Notes: generated from the sequence alone by a model not told the origin. Positions 31,320-40,509 are shown, counted from the first letter of the stretch. The stretch: DNA of 64,000 bases from Youhaiella tibetensis (GCF_008000755.1 NZ_CP041690.1:3101260-3165259); one strand, 5' to 3'. Translations and numbers: made by a program.

Positions 31320-32320
31320 CTAGTGTCGCCAGAGACCGCGAACCCGCCGTCAAGACGAGACGCCTCAGGATGAGCGTGTTCGGGCCGTTGCTCGCCCTGC
31401 TCCTGCTCCTGATCCTGGGGTCGCTCCTCAACGGGAATTTTCTCACCTTCGCCAACATGGCCAACATCGTGGCCCGCGCTTCGTTCATCGGCATCATCGC
31501 CATCGGCGCCACCTTCGTCATCACTTCGGGCGGCCTCGACCTTTCGGTCGGCTCCATGGCCGCCTTCATCGCCGGGATGATGATCATCATCATCAACAGC
31601 GCCGTTCCCTCCATGGGCACGGGCTGGTCCGTCATCATCCTGGGCATCGCCGCCGGCCTCGCCATCGGCGCGGCGGCCGGCGCTGCCAATGGCCTGCTGG
31701 TGACCGCGGGGAGGATCGAGCCTTTCATCGTCACGCTCGGCTCGCTCGGCATTTTCCGCGCCCTCATCACGTTCCTGGCGAACGGCGGCACGCTCAACCT
31801 CAACTTCCAGGCCGCCGAAACCTATTCGCCGCTCTATTCGGGCAGTATCCTCGGCATTCCCGTGCCGATCATCGTCTTTGCCGCGGTGGCCATCGTCGCC
31901 GAAGTGGTGATGCGGCGCACCACGTTCGGGCGGCACCTGTCGGCCATCGGCTCGAACGAACAGGTGGCACGCTACTCGGCCATCAAGGTCGACCGCGTGC
32001 GCCTGATGACCTACGTGCTCCAGGGCTTCCTCGTCGGCATGGCGGCCGCGCTCTATGTCCCGAAATTCGGTTCGGCCAACAGTTCCACCGCCGTGCTCTG
32101 GGAATTGCAGGCGATCGCGGCCGTGATCATCGGCGGCACCATGCTGCGCGGCGGGTTCGGCCGTGTCTGGGGCACGGTCGTCGGCGTGATCATCCTCGAG
32201 CTGATCGGCAACATCCTCAACCTGCAGAGCTTCATCAGCCCCTACCTCAACCAGGCTTTCCAGGGCGCCATCATCATCGTTGCGGTGCTGCTGCAACGCC
32301 AGCGCCGCACGACCAACTGA
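31316..32320 (+). CDS. Sugar ABC importer permease (RbsC type)
   Basis: The inner-membrane channel subunit of the same importer, 334 residues with eight to ten hydrophobic segments. The motif IAIGATFVITSGGLDLSVGSMAA is typical of BPD_transp_2 permeases, and TTFGRHLSAIGSNEQVARYSAIKVDRVRL is the cytoplasmic loop that docks on the ATPase. WELQAIAAVIIGGTMLRGG is the conserved C-terminal block. A single permease gene means a homodimer. The ATGA overlap with the ATPase gene shows translational coupling. Confidence 0.93.
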   Translation: MTSVARDREPAVKTRRLRMSVFGPLLALLLLLILGSLLNGNFLTFANMANIVARASFIGIIAIGATFVITSGGLDLSVGSMAAFIAGMMIIIINSAVPSMGTGWSVIILGIAAGLAIGAAAGAANGLLVTAGRIEPFIVTLGSLGIFRALITFLANGGTLNLNFQAAETYSPLYSGSILGIPVPIIVFAAVAIVAEVVMRRTTFGRHLSAIGSNEQVARYSAIKVDRVRLMTYVLQGFLVGMAAALYVPKFGSANSSTAVLWELQAIAAVIIGGTMLRGGFGRVWGTVVGVIILELIGNILNLQSFISPYLNQAFQGAIIIVAVLLQRQRRTTN

Positions 32321-32369
32321 CCACAGTTTCAACGATGCCCGCCAATGGGCAAATGGGAGGACGACGACT

Positions 32370-33329
32370 ATGAACTTGCTGAAAACCACAGCCCTTACGG
32401 CCATCGTGGCCGGCACCTTCGCCCTGGCGGGCACTGCCCTGGCCCAGGACAAGAGCTACGTCATCGGCGTGTCGGTGCCCACGGCCGACCACGGCTGGAC
32501 CGGCGGCGTCGATTTCTTTGCCCAGCAGGCGGTCGATCGCCTGAGCAAGGCCTATCCGAACCTGTCGTTCGTTCTGGCGACCGCGCCGGATTCGACCAAG
32601 CAGGCCGCCGACCTCGAAGACATGGTGACCACCCGCAATATCGATGGCCTGGTCATCCTGCCCGGCGATCCGGACGCCATGACCGCCTCGATCAAGAAGG
32701 TCAAGGATGCCGGCAAGTGGGTCACGGTGGTCGACCGCGCCCTCAGCCAGCCCGGCATCGAGGATCTTTACGTCGCCGGCGACAATCCGGGCCTGGGCAC
32801 CACCACCGCCAACTACTTCAAGTCGGCCCTGCCCAATGGCGGCAATATCGTCGTCCTGCGCGGCGCGCCGATCCCGATCGATGCCCAGCGCGTGGATGCC
32901 TTCATGGCCGGCATCGAAGGCACCAACATCAAGGTTCTCGATAGCCAGTTCGCCAACTGGAACCGCGATGATGGCTACAAGATCATGCAGGACTTCCTGA
33001 CCAAGTACCCCAAGATCGACGCCGTCTGGGCGCAGGACGACGACACCTTGGTCGGCGTGCTCAAGGCTCTCAAGGAAGCCGGTCGCGAGAACGAGATGTG
33101 GGCTGTCGGCGGCGCCGGCATGAACCAGATCGTCAAGATGGTTGCAGCCGGCTCGACCCAGGTTCCGGTCGACGTCTCCTACAACCCCAACATGGTGGCC
33201 ACCGCCATCGACCTGACCGCGCTGCACTTCGCCGCCAACGCCCAGGTCGACGGCAAGATGATCATCAATTCGACCCTGATCACCAAGGACAACGCCGCCC
33301 AGTTCGACTATCCGAACACCCCGTTCTGA
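32370..33329 (+). CDS. Periplasmic sugar-binding protein of the ABC importer
   Basis: The substrate receptor of the importer, exported to the periplasm. Residues 1-25 form a Sec signal peptide (MNLLKTTALTAIVAGTFALA, cleavage after ALA before QDKSY). The mature part, about 294 residues, is a two-lobed Peripla_BP_4 fold: VIGVSVPTADHGWTGGVDFFAQQA, then DLEDMVTTRNIDGLVILPGDPDAM, and AVWAQDDDTLVGVLKALKEAG. GGGAGGA before the ATG at 32370 gives strong translation, as expected for a receptor made in excess. It lies 49 nt after the permease, and a strong terminator follows. The bound sugar cannot be named. Confidence 0.93.
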   Translation: MNLLKTTALTAIVAGTFALAGTALAQDKSYVIGVSVPTADHGWTGGVDFFAQQAVDRLSKAYPNLSFVLATAPDSTKQAADLEDMVTTRNIDGLVILPGDPDAMTASIKKVKDAGKWVTVVDRALSQPGIEDLYVAGDNPGLGTTTANYFKSALPNGGNIVVLRGAPIPIDAQRVDAFMAGIEGTNIKVLDSQFANWNRDDGYKIMQDFLTKYPKIDAVWAQDDDTLVGVLKALKEAGRENEMWAVGGAGMNQIVKMVAAGSTQVPVDVSYNPNMVATAIDLTALHFAANAQVDGKMIINSTLITKDNAAQFDYPNTPF

Positions 33330-33353
33330 TCTGTCGAAAGCCGCAAGAACACG

Positions 33354-33381
33354 AAGGCCGCCCGAGCGATCGGGCGGCCTT
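33354..33381 (+). terminator. Rho-independent terminator of the sugar ABC operon
   Basis: Twelve-base arms AAGGCCGCCCGA (33354-33365) and TCGGGCGGCCTT (33370-33381) with tetraloop GCGA, followed by a T-rich run TTCTCGTTT. It starts 25 nt after the binding-protein stop and also faces the convergent SRPBCC gene. Confidence 0.88.
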
Positions 33382-33401
33382 TCTCGTTTATCGGACCACG
33401 C

Positions 33402-33812
33402 TCACTCGGTATGCGCGAGCACGTCTTCCAGCTTGGTGAGGAACGCGTTCCAGCCGGCGCGGGCACCGTGATAGGCCTGGTTCTGGTCGGCGCGGAAGCC
33501 GGACTGTTCCATGCGCAGGCTCGTGCCGGTTGCGGTGGGTGTCAGCGTCCAGGTGACGACGCTTTCCAGGCCATATGCCTCCCAGGTGTAGGAGAGCGTC
33601 CTGTTCGCCTCGACCTCGAGAACCTTGCAATCCACCGCGCCCCAATCGGCACGGAAGCTGAAGCTGTGATCCACCTGCGGCTTGAAATCGCTTTTCATCA
33701 ACCACTCCTCGATCAGATGCGGCTGCGTCAGCGCCCGCCAGATTTTCTCCGGGGGAAACGCGACCTCGCGCTCGATGACCACCGAACGGGTTTCGGCTGC
33801 TGCTTCGTTCAT
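33402..33812 (-). CDS. SRPBCC (AHSA1-like, START superfamily) protein
   Basis: A 136-residue soluble protein of the activator of Hsp90 ATPase homolog 1-like group, small hydrophobic-pocket proteins of uncertain function. Family signs are VVIEREVAFPPEKIWRALTQPHLIEEW at the start, TLSYTWEAYG and VTWTLTPTATGTSLRMEQSGF in the middle, and GWNAFLTKLEDVL at the end. It is the last gene of an ArsR-led operon, a very common pairing in bacteria. AAGGA seven bases upstream of the ATG supports the start. Confidence 0.87.
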   Translation of the reverse strand: MNEAAAETRSVVIEREVAFPPEKIWRALTQPHLIEEWLMKSDFKPQVDHSFSFRADWGAVDCKVLEVEANRTLSYTWEAYGLESVVTWTLTPTATGTSLRMEQSGFRADQNQAYHGARAGWNAFLTKLEDVLAHTE

Positions 33813-33852
33813 GAACTAATCCTTCTTGCGAGTGTCGTATCCGGCCCCCGGG

Positions 33853-34278
33853 CTATCGCTGGGACTTGGCCACGGTCTTCGGTTTTTTCACCGCGTTGGT
33901 TGTGGCCGCCGCCACGATGAGGGCGCTGAGCGCCGCCTCGTTGATCTCTGCGCCCTCGGAAAAATCGATGGCGCGGCGGACGTTGCCTTCCAGGCTCGAA
34001 TTGAAAAGCCCCTCGGGGTCCTCGAGCGACGCCCCCTTGGGAAAGGTCAGCTTGACCGCCTTCTTGTAGGTCTCGCCCGTGCAGATGATGCCGTCATGGG
34101 ACCAGACCGGGGTGTCCCACTTCCATTCCTCGATCGCCTCGGGGTCCGCCTTGAGGATCAAGGCCCGCAGTCGGGCCAGCATGTCGCCGCGCCAGTCGGC
34201 CAGATGCTCGATCTTGGCATCGATCAGCCGGCTCGCCTCGCTTTGCCCAGCCGGGCCCTCGGTCGTGGAAGTCGTCAT
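33853..34278 (-). CDS. DUF1801 domain protein
   Basis: A 141-residue protein with the DUF1801/YdhG fold: SRLIDAKIEHLADWRGDMLARLRALILKADPEAIEEWKWDTPVWSHDGIICTGETYKKAVKLTFPKG. The conserved WKWDTPVW segment and the KLTF strand are typical. Function unknown; such genes often lie with ArsR regulators and SRPBCC genes, as here. The start is the ATG at 34278; the reading frame extends upstream through the antisense-like end of the next gene without domain content. Confidence 0.82.
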   Translation of the reverse strand: MTTSTTEGPAGQSEASRLIDAKIEHLADWRGDMLARLRALILKADPEAIEEWKWDTPVWSHDGIICTGETYKKAVKLTFPKGASLEDPEGLFNSSLEGNVRRAIDFSEGAEINEAALSALIVAAATTNAVKKPKTVAKSQR

Positions 34279-34355
34279 CGCCTTGTTGCCTTTCGTTGTC
34301 CGCGCCGTTGCCAGTATAAGCGCGGCCTTCCGGTTTGGTTCGCTCTTGGCCAGGC

Positions 34356-34577
34356 CTATTGCACGGCCCGCCGGGCGCTGCGCCAACGGTTGGCGTAAGG
34401 CAGCACGAACATGTAGATGCCGGTAAACAGCAGCAGTGCCAGCGGGATCAGCGTCGAGAACCCGATCCAGAGCGCAATGTCTCCACGCCCCAGTACGGCG
34501 AAGTTGGCGATCACCGCCAGAACGAAGATCACCGACAGCCACCGGTGAATCTGCCGGATCCATTTGCTTGCATTCAT
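34356..34577 (-). CDS. Small two-helix membrane protein
   Basis: A 73-residue protein with two hydrophobic helices (WLSVIFVLAVIANFAVLG and ALWIGFSTLIPLALLLFTGIYMFVLPY) and a basic C-terminus. The start MNASKWIRQIHRWLS recalls small PepSY-associated or DUF4405-like membrane proteins, but I do not recognise a family with confidence. AAGGAGG nine bases before the ATG is strong. It lies between arsR and the DUF1801 gene in the same operon. Confidence 0.7.
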   Translation of the reverse strand: MNASKWIRQIHRWLSVIFVLAVIANFAVLGRGDIALWIGFSTLIPLALLLFTGIYMFVLPYANRWRSARRAVQ

Positions 34578-34611
34578 CGCTTTGTGCCTCCTTGCGCGTT
34601 GCGTTTCGGAC

Positions 34612-34938
34612 TCACTGGTCCATTCTTTTGAGTAGGTCTTCGAGGTCGTCGAACCGGCTCTGCCAAAACCCCGCCATCTGGCTCGTCCAGTCGATCAGCG
34701 GTGACAGTGCGCCCAGTTGGGCGCTGTAATGGGTCTGGCGCCCCTGGTGACGGTCCCGCACCAGCCCCGCCTGCTTGAGCACCACCAGGTGCTTGGAAAC
34801 CGTCGGCTGGGAAACGCCGGCCCATTCGGTCAGCGCCCCCACCGTCTGCTCCCCATCCTGGCAGAGCCGTTCGAAAAGGGCCCGCCTGGTCGGGTCCGCC
34901 AGCGATTTGAAAAGCAGGTCGTGGTTGCCTATGGTCAC
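34612..34938 (-). CDS. ArsR family transcriptional regulator
   Basis: A 108-residue winged-HTH repressor, first gene of the operon with the small membrane protein, DUF1801 and SRPBCC genes. LLFKSLADPTRRALFERLCQDGEQTVGALTEWAGVSQPTVSKHLVVLKQAGLV is the complete HTH_5/HTH_20 domain, followed by the wing DRHQGRQTHYSAQ. No cysteine metal-binding motif (CxC near helix 3) is present, so it belongs to the non-metal-sensing SdpR-like group often paired with SRPBCC proteins. The start is GTG at 34938. An inverted repeat 16 nt upstream is the probable operator. Confidence 0.9.
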   Translation of the reverse strand: MTIGNHDLLFKSLADPTRRALFERLCQDGEQTVGALTEWAGVSQPTVSKHLVVLKQAGLVRDRHQGRQTHYSAQLGALSPLIDWTSQMAGFWQSRFDDLEDLLKRMDQ

Positions 34939-34953
34939 GGATCGATACCCCGT

Positions 34954-34977
34954 TGGCTATGGATTAATTAATAGCCA
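34954..34977 (-). promoter_or_regulatory. Probable ArsR operator
   Basis: Inverted repeat TGGCTAT (34954-34960) and ATAGCCA (34971-34977) around a 10-nt AT-rich centre, located 16 nt upstream of the arsR start in an otherwise AT-rich patch. The size and position fit autoregulation by an ArsR-type dimer. Confidence 0.5.
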
Positions 34978-35133
34978 TTCAGCTATGCAAGTCAACCCCG
35001 GCGGCAATTGCAGAAATTCGTTTTCAGAAAATCGATCCTTGAAATCGCATGCCTCGCTGGCTATGCATCACCTCTGCCGATTTCCAGGCCGCGCCCATCC
35101 GACCCCACGCACAAACCGAGGTAAGGACCGGAC

Positions 35134-37398
35134 ATGCCCCTCCCCGACTATGGTTCGATCGTCATTCGCGGCGCCCGCGAGAACAACCTCAGGAACGTCT
35201 CGCTCGACATTCCCAAGCGCCGCATCACCGTCTTCACCGGCGTTTCCGGCTCGGGCAAGTCGTCCCTGGTTTTCGGCACCATCGCCGCCGAGAGCCAGCG
35301 CCTGATCAACGAGACCTACCCGGCCTTCGTGCAGCAATTCATGCCCAGCTATGGCCAGCCCGATGCCGATCTGCTCGAGAACATCTCGGCCGCCATCATC
35401 GTCGACCAGCAGCGCCTGGGCGGCAATTCCCGCTCGACCGTCGCCACCGTCACCGACACCGCCCAGATGCTGCGCGTCCTCTTCTCGCGCCTTGCCGAGC
35501 CGCGCCTGCCCGCCCCCGGCTACTATTCCTCCAACGATCCGCGCGGCATGTGTCCGGAATGCGAGGGCATCGGCCAGGTGGCGGCCATGGATATGTCGGC
35601 GGTCGTCGATGAAAGCCGCTCGCTCAGCCAGGGCGCCCTGCTCTGCAAGGGCTTCGAGGTCGATGGCTGGTGGTCCGCCACCTACTTCCAGTCCGGCATG
35701 TTCGATCTGGACAAGCCCATCAAGGACTACACGCCCGAGGAACGCGCCAACCTTTTCGATCTCGATGACGGCCGCAAGGTCAAGGTCAACAAGATCAACC
35801 TCACCTACGAAGGGGTCATCCCCAAGCTCAAGCGCTCGCTCGGTTCCAAGGACCCCGAGACGCTCCAGCCCCATGTCCGCGCCGAGTATGACCGGGTCTT
35901 CACCAGGAAGACCTGCCCCTCCTGCTCGGGCGCCCGCCTCAAGCCCGAAGTGCTGGCCAGCCGTATCGCCGGGTTCAACATCGCCCAGCTCTCGGCAATG
36001 CAGGTCAGCGATCTCGCCGCCCAGGTCCGCGCCATCGAGGCGCCGCAGGTAGGCCCGATCCTCTCCGCCCTCGCCGCCCGGCTGGACAATCTCGTCACCA
36101 TCGGCCTCGGCTACCTCAGCCTCGAACGTGAAAGCTCCTCGCTCTCGGGCGGAGAGAGCCAGCGCGTCAAGATGGTCCGCCATCTCGGCTCCTCCCTCAC
36201 CGACATCACCTACGTTTTCGATGAACCCTCGGTGGGTCTGCATCCACATGATGTCGGCCGCCTCGCCGGCCTGATGGAGCAGTTGCGCGACAAGGGCAAC
36301 ACCGTCCTCATCGTCGAACACAAGCCCGACATGATCGCCATTGCCGATCACGTGGTGGACATGGGCCCCCTCGCCGGATCGCGCGGAGGCGAAGTCGTCT
36401 ACCAGGGCGACTACGCCGGCCTGCTCGCCTCCGGCACGCTCACCGGCAACCACATGCAGGCGCACCAGCCCATCAAGGACAAGGTGCGTTCGCCGAAAGG
36501 CGAGCCGCTGCGCATCGCCAATGCCAGCCTCAACAATCTCAAGAACGTCTCGGTCGCCATTCCGCGCAACGTCCTCACCGTCGTTTCAGGCGTGGCCGGC
36601 TCGGGCAAATCGAGCCTCATCCAGGGTTGCCTGCCCGTGGCCTATCCGGAAACCGTCATCATCGACCAGAACCTGGCGCGCGGCTCGCGCCGCTCCAACA
36701 CCGCCACCTATACGGGCATCCTCGACAATGTCCGCAAGGCCTTCGCCAAGGCCAACGATGTCAATGCGGCGCTGTTCTCGGCCAATTCCAAGGGCGCCTG
36801 CCCCGACTGCAACGGCCTGGGCGTCATCTACACCGATCTTGCCCACCTCGATCCCATGATCACCGTCTGCGAGACCTGCCACGGCAAGCGCTTCCAGCCC
36901 GAAGTGCTAGAGCATCGCCTGCGCGGCCGCTCCATCGCCGAGGTCTACGAGATGAATGTCTCGGATGCCGCCGCCTTCTTCACCGAACCCGCCATCGCCA
37001 GGACGCTCAAGGGCCTCGAGGACGTTGGGCTTGGCTATCTCACCCTCGGCCAGCCCCTCTCGACGCTTTCCGGCGGCGAGCGCCAGCGCCTCAAGCTTGC
37101 AGCCGAACTGGGCAAGAAGGGCAATATCTACGTGCTCGACGAACCGACGACCGGCCTTCACATGAACGATGTCGACACCCTCATTTCCCTGTTCGACCGC
37201 CTCGTGGACGCCGGCTCCACCGTCATCGTCATCGAGCACAACCGGGATGTCATCGCGCGGGCCGATTGGGTCATCGACCTCGGTCCCGGCGCCGGGCACG
37301 ATGGCGGCACGGTCCAGTTCGAGGGCGTTCCCGCCGACCTGGTCACGACCGCCAATTCGCTCACAGGGCAATACCTGGCCCGCATCCAGCAGGGCTAG
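35134..37398 (+). CDS. Short UvrA paralog (UvrA2-like ABC ATPase)
   Basis: A 754-residue double ABC ATPase of the excinuclease UvrA family, about 190 residues shorter than housekeeping UvrA. Walker A1 GVSGSGKSS lies at residues 36-44, and ABC signature 1 LSGGESQRVKMVRHLG is followed by FDEPSVGLHPHD; Walker A2 GVAGSGKSS and signature 2 LSGGERQRLKLAAELGKKGN precede LDEPTTGLHMND. Zinc-knuckle pairs CPECEG, CPSCSG and CPDCNG/CETCHG are present. The shortening fits the class that lacks the UvrB-binding domain. Members are linked to DNA damage tolerance or drug resistance; here the role is unknown. AAGGA precedes the ATG. The stop overlaps that of the SLC13 gene. Confidence 0.9.
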   Translation: MPLPDYGSIVIRGARENNLRNVSLDIPKRRITVFTGVSGSGKSSLVFGTIAAESQRLINETYPAFVQQFMPSYGQPDADLLENISAAIIVDQQRLGGNSRSTVATVTDTAQMLRVLFSRLAEPRLPAPGYYSSNDPRGMCPECEGIGQVAAMDMSAVVDESRSLSQGALLCKGFEVDGWWSATYFQSGMFDLDKPIKDYTPEERANLFDLDDGRKVKVNKINLTYEGVIPKLKRSLGSKDPETLQPHVRAEYDRVFTRKTCPSCSGARLKPEVLASRIAGFNIAQLSAMQVSDLAAQVRAIEAPQVGPILSALAARLDNLVTIGLGYLSLERESSSLSGGESQRVKMVRHLGSSLTDITYVFDEPSVGLHPHDVGRLAGLMEQLRDKGNTVLIVEHKPDMIAIADHVVDMGPLAGSRGGEVVYQGDYAGLLASGTLTGNHMQAHQPIKDKVRSPKGEPLRIANASLNNLKNVSVAIPRNVLTVVSGVAGSGKSSLIQGCLPVAYPETVIIDQNLARGSRRSNTATYTGILDNVRKAFAKANDVNAALFSANSKGACPDCNGLGVIYTDLAHLDPMITVCETCHGKRFQPEVLEHRLRGRSIAEVYEMNVSDAAAFFTEPAIARTLKGLEDVGLGYLTLGQPLSTLSGGERQRLKLAAELGKKGNIYVLDEPTTGLHMNDVDTLISLFDRLVDAGSTVIVIEHNRDVIARADWVIDLGPGAGHDGGTVQFEGVPADLVTTANSLTGQYLARIQQG

Positions 37399-39227
37399 AA
37401 GCGCCAGATCAGCGGCACGTAGAACACCGAGATCACGAAGAACCAGATCATCAGCGGCAGGCCGAGTTTCCAGTAGTCGTTGAAGGCGTAGCCGCCCGGC
37501 CCCATGACCATGAGGTTGGTCGGCGTCGCGATTGGCGTGAGGAACGCCGCCGCCGCCGCCACGCCCGTGCTCATCAGCACCGGGCGCGGCGAAATGCCCA
37601 TCGATGTCGCAGCCGCCACCCCGATCGGGATGATGATCAGCGCCGTCGCCGTGTTGCTGATCAGTTGCCCCATGATGGCGGTCAGCAGGAAAAGCCCCGC
37701 CAGCAGCGCCAGCGGCCCGGCGTCGCCCACCAGCTTGACCAGTTCGTTTGCCAGAAGGGCCGCAGCTCCGGTCTCGATCATCGCCGTCGAGAGCGGCATC
37801 ATCGCGCCGACCAGGATCACTGTCGTCCAGTTGATTGCGCGGTAGGACTGCTCGACCGACATGATCCCCGTCAGCACGATAGCGCCAGCGGCCAGGAGCC
37901 CCGCCACGGCCGGCGGCACGAGCCCCGTCGCCAGCAGGATCACCATCGCCACCAGGATCACCACCGCCTGGCGCGCGCCCGGTCCCATCGGCAGAGCCTG
38001 TCGCCGCACCAGTTCGGGCGAGCTCACCACCAGCACGTCCGGGTCCGTCAGGTGGTCGTCCAGGGCCTTCCATGTGCCCTGCAGCAGCAGCGTGTCCCCC
38101 GCCTGCAGCGCCACGCCGCCGGCCTCTCCGCTCGCCTCGCCTGCCGCCACCTCATTGCCCGACCGCTGTACGGCGAGAATGATCAGGTCCCCGCTTTCGG
38201 TCACCATGCCGGGGAAGACCGTGTAGCCGATCAGCCCCGAGCGCGGCGGAATGACCACTTCGGCCAGCCCAGAGCGGCTGTTGAACAGCGTTTCGGCGCC
38301 GCTGGTCTCGTTCGCCTCGCTGCGGAACGCCAGGTGCATTTCGCTGGCGAACACTGCCACCGACTCGGCCTCGCCGCGCACGATCAGATGGTCGCCTTCG
38401 GCCACCGGGCGGCGCAACGGGCGAGCCGTCTCGCCCTCCTGGGCCGCCGCCAGTTGCACGCCCGACCACGGCTTCATGTCGATGGCGCTGTAGTTGTTCC
38501 CGATCAGCGGCGAGGAGCCGCGCACCCGCACCTGATAGACCCCGTCGGCCAGTCCATATTGCTCCACCAGCGTCTTGGCGTGGCTGGAAAAGTCGGCCGG
38601 CATCGTCGCCCCGTTGCGCTCGGGCAGCAGGCGTTTGCCGAAAAGGATGATGATGGCAATGGTGCCGATCAGCAGCGGCACGCCTACCAGCGTGAATTCG
38701 AAGAACCCGAACCCGCCGACCCCGGCGTCCGCACTGGCTTCCGACACCAGCACGTTCACCGGCGAGCCGGTCAGCGCCAGCTTGGAGCCGGCATGGGCCG
38801 CAAACACCATCGGCATGAGCAGTTGCGAGGAATGCCGCTTGAGCCGCACCGCGATCACCACCACCACCGGCAGCAGGGCGGCGACTGCGCCGTTGACGCT
38901 GATCAGCGCCGTCAGCAGCGCCACCAGCAGCATCATGAGGATGAGCAGTCGCGTTCGGCTCTCCTCCCCCGCGCCACGGATCAGCAGTTGACCGGCCCAG
39001 GCCGTCACGCCTGTCACTTCCAGCCCCGCGCTCACCACGAAGAGCGAGGCGATGAAGATCACGGCCGGATCGCCGAACCCCACCAACGCCTGTTCGATGC
39101 TCAATATGCCGCTGGCCCAGAGCGCCAGCGTCACCAGCAGCGACACCACCACCACGGGCAACTTGTTGGAGACGAAGAGGACGACGGCAATGGCGACGAT
39201 GATGCCGATAAGGGTTATCTGACTCAA
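37395..39227 (-). CDS. SLC13/DASS family transporter with TrkA-C (RCK_C) domains
   Basis: An inner-membrane anion transporter of about 610 residues; relatives carry sulfate, dicarboxylates or citrate with Na+. About eleven hydrophobic segments flank a hydrophilic middle (residues 200-390) with two TrkA-C like segments (VYQVRVRGSSPLIGNNY and LAEVVIPPRSGLIGYTVFPGM). MVFAAHAGSKLALTGSPVNVLV and FLTPIATPTNLMVMGPGGY are the paired substrate-binding SNT-like motifs. The start is uncertain: TTG at 39227 gives MSQITLIGIIV behind a GAGGA site; TTG at 39278 would add 17 hydrophilic residues. It follows the M20 peptidase gene by 70 nt. Substrate unknown. Confidence 0.88.
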   Translation of the reverse strand: MSQITLIGIIVAIAVVLFVSNKLPVVVVSLLVTLALWASGILSIEQALVGFGDPAVIFIASLFVVSAGLEVTGVTAWAGQLLIRGAGEESRTRLLILMMLLVALLTALISVNGAVAALLPVVVVIAVRLKRHSSQLLMPMVFAAHAGSKLALTGSPVNVLVSEASADAGVGGFGFFEFTLVGVPLLIGTIAIIILFGKRLLPERNGATMPADFSSHAKTLVEQYGLADGVYQVRVRGSSPLIGNNYSAIDMKPWSGVQLAAAQEGETARPLRRPVAEGDHLIVRGEAESVAVFASEMHLAFRSEANETSGAETLFNSRSGLAEVVIPPRSGLIGYTVFPGMVTESGDLIILAVQRSGNEVAAGEASGEAGGVALQAGDTLLLQGTWKALDDHLTDPDVLVVSSPELVRRQALPMGPGARQAVVILVAMVILLATGLVPPAVAGLLAAGAIVLTGIMSVEQSYRAINWTTVILVGAMMPLSTAMIETGAAALLANELVKLVGDAGPLALLAGLFLLTAIMGQLISNTATALIIIPIGVAAATSMGISPRPVLMSTGVAAAAAFLTPIATPTNLMVMGPGGYAFNDYWKLGLPLMIWFFVISVFYVPLIWRF

Positions 39228-39297
39228 ATCGATCCGTTCCTCTTCCGCGGCCCTGGCTGCGCCATCGGACCTCGCCAACGTTCTCGGGTGGGCGCGC

Positions 39298-40509
39298 TCA
39301 GTCCTCGAGCGTCGCCATCAGGATGGCCAGCCGGCAGCCCTTTTCGTATTCGTCCAGGTTCACATATTCCTTGATCGTATGGATCTCGGCCTGGCCCGCC
39401 CCGATGGTGACCGTCGGGATGCCGTGCTTGTCGAGCCAGTTCGCATCCAGCCCGCCATTGGAGAACTGGTAGTGCGGCGTGATGCCCAGGATCTCGAGCG
39501 CCCGCGTGGCGCGCTCCACTACCGGGCTTTCCCGGCTCAGCTCGAACGGCGGATAGGAGGTCACGCGGCTGAAGGCGACCTTGGCCGTTTCCCCCTCGGC
39601 ATCGGTCACCGCCGCCTGCGCTTTGTCGAAAGCCTGCCGGAAGCCGTCGGCGATGCTTACCGCGAAAGCCGCCTTGGGGCTGCGGGCCTCGCCCTTGAGG
39701 AAGGCGTAGTCGGTCACGACATTGGTCGCGTCGCCCGCCGGCTTGCCGTCCCGGCCACCGAAGATGCCGATATTGCTGGTGCCTCGGCCCTCGGGCTTTT
39801 CCACCTTGCCGAACCAGCCGGCATTGCGCGCCTCGACCAGGCCCAGCGCGCCGACCATCGTCGCCGATATGCCCTTGTCCGGCGCCACGCCCGCGTGGGA
39901 CGCCTTGCCGGTGATCTCCACTTCCCAGTTCTCCTGCCCCACCGCGCCCACGATGAGGTCCGAGGCGAGTTGCCCGTCGATATTGACGCACATCGCCGCC
40001 CCGCCCAGTTCGGCCGGATCGAGTTCGCGCGCCCCGTGCAAGCCGCTCTCCTCGCGTACCGTGAAGAGCAGCGTGATGGGCGGGTGCGGCAGGTTGTTCT
40101 TGATGAGCGTTTCGGCCACCACCACCAGCGCGGCCACGCCCGTGCGGGCATCGCCGCCCAGCGCCGTGGTTCCGTCCGAGACGATCCGCCGGCCTTCGAA
40201 CCGTGGCTTGGCCCCGGCGCAAAGCGGCACGGTGTCGAGATGGGTGGAGAACAACAGCCGCGGCCCCGGCCGCGTGCCGGGCATCTCGACAATGAGATTG
40301 CCCGTCTGGGTCGGCAGCGGAATGCGGCTATTGGCGTCGTCGAACCGTATGGCTGAGGCCGGTATTCCGGCCTTGATCAGCGCCTGGCGCACGGCTTCCG
40401 CAATGGCCGCCTCTTCCCCGGTTATCCCCTCCACCGAGAGGAAATCGAAAAGATGCTGTTCGGCAGCCTCCACATCGAGGGGGATTGACGCTTCGCTCAT
40501 GATAGCCAT
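39298..40509 (-). CDS. M20 family metallopeptidase (PepT-like)
   Basis: A cytoplasmic zinc aminopeptidase or amidohydrolase of 403 residues. Metal ligands are visible in STHLDTVP (His and Asp), ALGGDARTGVAAL (Asp), REESGLHGAREL (catalytic Glu and ligand Glu), VNIDG and the terminal IHTIKEYVNLDEYEKG. ITGKASHAGVAPDKGISA is the dimerisation domain motif. The layout matches tripeptidase T and relatives. Two ATG codons are possible (40509 and 40500) with no strong ribosome binding site. It sits 33 nt downstream of an AbgT transporter gene, which suggests that it cleaves the imported aminoacyl or aminobenzoyl-glutamate type compound; this is inference from context. Confidence 0.9.
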   Translation of the reverse strand: MAIMSEASIPLDVEAAEQHLFDFLSVEGITGEEAAIAEAVRQALIKAGIPASAIRFDDANSRIPLPTQTGNLIVEMPGTRPGPRLLFSTHLDTVPLCAGAKPRFEGRRIVSDGTTALGGDARTGVAALVVVAETLIKNNLPHPPITLLFTVREESGLHGARELDPAELGGAAMCVNIDGQLASDLIVGAVGQENWEVEITGKASHAGVAPDKGISATMVGALGLVEARNAGWFGKVEKPEGRGTSNIGIFGGRDGKPAGDATNVVTDYAFLKGEARSPKAAFAVSIADGFRQAFDKAQAAVTDAEGETAKVAFSRVTSYPPFELSRESPVVERATRALEILGITPHYQFSNGGLDANWLDKHGIPTVTIGAGQAEIHTIKEYVNLDEYEKGCRLAILMATLED

